The notes beneath the pieces are model-generated. The model ran no database searches, was not told where the DNA came from, and was given only the letters and a program-made list of their open reading frames with translations. Below, in pieces: positions 19,942 through 22,319 of a stretch of 22,319 nt of DNA; within the stretch, counting starts at the first letter, position 1, and each line of letters begins with the position of its first letter. The position numbers and the translations under genes were made by a program. Source of the stretch: Raineyella sp964402325 (GTDB lineage: Bacteria; Actinomycetota; Actinomycetes; Propionibacteriales; Propionibacteriaceae); contig CAYOBI010000047.1 of NCBI GenBank assembly GCA_964402325.1, forward strand, positions 1-22,319, read 5' to 3'.

Positions 19942-22319
19942 CTACTGCGGCGGCACCCTCCGCAGGTCGAGGGTGTGCGGGTACTCCCGGGTCGCCGCGC
20001 GCCGTCCGGCCTCCCGGACGGCAGCGACGTCGACCCGCCCGGTCGTGTGACCGAGTGGCTCGAACCGGCTGGCCCGGCGGGCCTCGGCCTCGTTGGCGTT
20101 GATCGGCGGATGGTCGTACGACCGGCCGCCCTGGTGCACCACGTGGTAGGTCACCCCGCCCAGGCTGGCCTCGGCGAGCCGGTCGATCACCTCGAAGGTC
20201 AGCGGCGCGTGGACCGGCAGCGACGGGTGCAGCGCCGACCACGGCGCCCAGGCCTTGTAGCGAACGCCGGCGTAGAACTCGCCCGGCACGCCGGTGGAGG
20301 CCAGCGGGACCTCCACGCCCTGGCAGGCGAGGATCTGGCGGGCGGGGTCGAAGTGGTCGACCGACACCTGGATGCGCTCGACCGAGGAGTCGACGTAGCG
20401 GGCGGTGCCGCCCGAGGTCGCCTCCTCACCGAGCACGTTCCAGGGCTCGACCGCCTGGCGCAGCTCCAGGGTGATGCCCTCACCGGACGGCCCGGCGATC
20501 CGGGTCACCCCGATCCGGGGGAAGCGGAACTCGGTGAACGGGTCGAGCCAGGTGTCCTCGAAGTCGATCCCGTGGGCGCGCAGGTCCGCCACCACCTCGG
20601 CGATGTCGCGGGCCGCGCCGCGGGGCAGCAGGAAGTCCTCGTGCAGCGCGGTTCCCCACCGGACCAGCGGGGCGGTGAGCGGCTTCTCCCAGAACATCGC
20701 CACGAGGCTGCGGACGAGCAGCGCCTGGAGCAGGGCGAGCCGGGGGTGCGGTGGCATCTCGAAGCCACGCAGCTCGAGCAGGCCCAGCCGTCCCCGGCTG
20801 CTGTCGGGGCTGTAGAGCTTGTCGATGCAGAACTCGGCGCGGTGGGTGTTGCCCGACAGGTCGGTGAGCAGGTGGCGCAGGGCGCGGTCGACCAGCCAGG
20901 GGCGCGGCTCCCCGCCCCTCTGGTGGGCCGTGGCGGTCAGCCGGCGCACCTCGGCCAGGGCGATCTCCATCTCGTAGATCGACTCCGGCCGGCCCTCGTC
21001 GAAGCGCGGCGCCTGGCTGGTCGGGCCGATGAAGCGGCCCGAGAACAGGTAGGAGAGGCTCGGGTGCCGCTGCCAGTAGGTGATCAGGCTGACCAGCAGG
21101 TCGGGTCGGCGCAGCAGCGGGGAGTCGGCCGGCTGCGCCCCGCCCAGGGTGATGTGGTTGCCGCCGCCGGTGCCGGTGTGCAGGCCGTCGAGATCGAACT
21201 TCTCCGTCGACAGGCGACTCAGCCGGGCCTGCTCGTACAGCGTGGTGGTCAGCGCCCGCTGGTCGGCCCAGGAGGCGGTCGGCTGGGTGTTGACCTCGAT
21301 CACCCCCGGGTCGGGGGTGACGGCGATCTGGGTGAGGCGGGAGTCCGGCGCGGGCCCGTAGCCCTCCAGCACCAGTCGGCAGCCGACGCTGTCGACGGCC
21401 TTCTCGAGCACGGCGAGCAGGTCGGCGTACGCCTCGAGGGTCTGGGTCGGGGGCAGGAAGACGTGCACCAGACCGTCGCGGGCCTCGATGGCCAGCGCGG
21501 TGGTGGCGGCACCGGCGGGGTCGACGACGCGGACCGCAGGGACCCCGGCCGGTCGCGACGGCGCGGCCCGGACGTACGACGGCTCGCTCTCGTCGTCGGG
21601 ATCGGTCCAGTCGATGGAGCCCAGCGGCAGCCGCAGCCCGAGGGGGCTGGTGCCCGGGGTGAGCACCAGGCGTCCGCGACGGAAGCTCCACCGGGGGCTG
21701 GTCCACTCCCCGTCGGTGGTGATCGGCAGCACCCACCCGGTCGGTGCGGTGATGTCGGCGTCGAGGTCGGCGACGACATCGACGTCCAGGTCCTGGCTGT
21801 CGGGATCCTCCGGTGTCGGTCGTGGCCCGTAGGGCCGGCTGACCCGGTCGGCGAGCCGGGCGAGCGGATCCTCGTACGCGCCCCACAGCTGGTCGGCGGG
21901 CAGGCCGAGGATCTCGGTGACCGCGCGGGCGAGCTGCTCGGCGTGCTCGGCGGCCTGCTCGTCCTGCTCGTCGGCCCACGGGTCGGCGAAGGCGGCCGGG
22001 TCGTGCCAGAGTTCCTCGCCGTCGGTGCGCCACTGCAGGGCGATGGTCCAGCGCGGCAACGGCTCGCCCGGGTACCACTTGCCCTGGCCGCGGTGCACCA
22101 CCCCGCCCTTGGCGTACGTGGCGCGCAGCCGCTCGGCCAGGACATCGGCCAGCTCCCGCTTGTGCGGGCCGTCGGCGTCGGTGTTCCACTCCGCGCTGGT
22201 GGCGTCGTCGAGCGCGACGAAGGTCGGCTCACCGCCCATGGTGAGGCGTACGTCGCCGCGCTTGAGGCGTTCGTCGACCTCCTCGCCGAGGGCGTCGATG
22301 CGCTGCCACTGCTCGTCGG
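19942..22319 (-). CDS. DUF2126 protein (COG4196), probably with an N-terminal transglutaminase-like domain off the right edge
   Basis: 791 residues are visible and the frame is open through the right edge, so the Met in TMGGEPTF is internal. The region matches DUF2126: MGGEPTFVALDD, RGQGKWYPGEPLPRWTIALQWRTDG, VIEVNTQPTASW, the Gly-rich GTGGGNHITLGG, LLVSLITYWQRHPSLSYLFSGRFIGPTSQAPR, EFCIDKLYSP, LLELRGFEMPPHPRL and HQGGRSYDHPPINANEAEARR. Relatives are about 1,100 residues with a transglutaminase-like N-terminus. The Glu/Asn/His-rich motifs resemble carboxylate-amine ligases of the glutamine-synthetase/GCS fold, and such genes occur with ATP-grasp and alpha-E genes in a predicted peptide-ligation system. 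That chemistry is unproven. The stop TAG lies at 19942-19944; the metallopeptidase gene follows on the same strand. Confidence 0.93.
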   Translation of the reverse strand, partial: DEQWQRIDALGEEVDERLKRGDVRLTMGGEPTFVALDDATSAEWNTDADGPHKRELADVLAERLRATYAKGGVVHRGQGKWYPGEPLPRWTIALQWRTDGEELWHDPAAFADPWADEQDEQAAEHAEQLARAVTEILGLPADQLWGAYEDPLARLADRVSRPYGPRPTPEDPDSQDLDVDVVADLDADITAPTGWVLPITTDGEWTSPRWSFRRGRLVLTPGTSPLGLRLPLGSIDWTDPDDESEPSYVRAAPSRPAGVPAVRVVDPAGAATTALAIEARDGLVHVFLPPTQTLEAYADLLAVLEKAVDSVGCRLVLEGYGPAPDSRLTQIAVTPDPGVIEVNTQPTASWADQRALTTTLYEQARLSRLSTEKFDLDGLHTGTGGGNHITLGGAQPADSPLLRRPDLLVSLITYWQRHPSLSYLFSGRFIGPTSQAPRFDEGRPESIYEMEIALAEVRRLTATAHQRGGEPRPWLVDRALRHLLTDLSGNTHRAEFCIDKLYSPDSSRGRLGLLELRGFEMPPHPRLALLQALLVRSLVAMFWEKPLTAPLVRWGTALHEDFLLPRGAARDIAEVVADLRAHGIDFEDTWLDPFTEFRFPRIGVTRIAGPSGEGITLELRQAVEPWNVLGEEATSGGTARYVDSSVERIQVSVDHFDPARQILACQGVEVPLASTGVPGEFYAGVRYKAWAPWSALHPSLPVHAPLTFEVIDRLAEASLGGVTYHVVHQGGRSYDHPPINANEAEARRASRFEPLGHTTGRVDVAAVREAGRRAATREYPHTLDLRRVPPQ

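Noticed and set aside
1..22319. Mobile element, CRISPR, tRNA or rRNA
   Set aside because: I looked for transposase or integrase proteins, regular spacer repeats, tRNA cloverleaf-like segments and rRNA words on both strands and saw none.

Overview
The window is high-GC (roughly 70% by eye) DNA from an actinomycete. Supporting signs are GGAGG-type ribosome sites, ATGA and GTG start overlaps, TANNNT-like -10 boxes close to start codons, an LdtMt2-like L,D-transpeptidase lipoprotein, a GAF/winged-helix regulator and the COG4307/DUF2126 pair. A Propionibacteriaceae-like organism is possible, but the family cannot be fixed from this window. It is a draft scaffold: four runs of exactly 100 N (6863-6962, 9469-9568, 11589-11688, 18626-18725) interrupt or border genes and look like unknown-length placeholders. 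No tRNA, rRNA, CRISPR array, transposase or phage gene was seen.

Layout. (1) 1-3856: an aldehyde dehydrogenase (minus, cut by the left edge), its probable GAF/wHTH regulator (minus), and divergent aspartate ammonia-lyase (plus). (2) 4019-6209: a YceI-family protein and an L,D-transpeptidase lipoprotein, separate units with hairpin terminators. (3) 6210-10424: a regulatory region with operator-like repeats, then a ChvE/MmsA/MmsB sugar ABC transporter damaged by two gaps. (4) 10514-11569: a PHP-domain protein with a PolX-like N-terminus. (5) 14885 down to 11573, minus strand: a small membrane protein, an acetyl-CoA-synthetase/E1-alpha chimera, E1-beta, and a lipoyl E2 broken by a gap. (6) 15003-18625: dienelactone hydrolase, a YjdI-type iron-sulfur protein, flavodoxin, a PLDc_N-like remnant, a four-helix membrane protein, and the N-terminal third of a P-type ATPase cut by a gap. 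(7) 18845-22319, minus: a COG4307 zinc metallopeptidase and a large DUF2126 protein cut by the right edge.

How they fit. Aldehyde dehydrogenase (acetaldehyde to acetate), acetyl-CoA synthetase remnants and a 2-oxoacid/acetoin-type dehydrogenase all point to C2 metabolism and acetyl-CoA supply. Aspartase feeds fumarate and ammonia to central metabolism, and the transporter imports monosaccharides. Crp/GlxR-like palindromes lie in front of the aldehyde dehydrogenase, the aspartase/regulator pair and the small membrane protein. The most unusual object is the 505-residue ORF at 12959-14476. It joins two separate pieces of acetyl-CoA synthetase to an N-terminally truncated E1-alpha, all in one frame. 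It is either a real double deletion/fusion or an assembly error.
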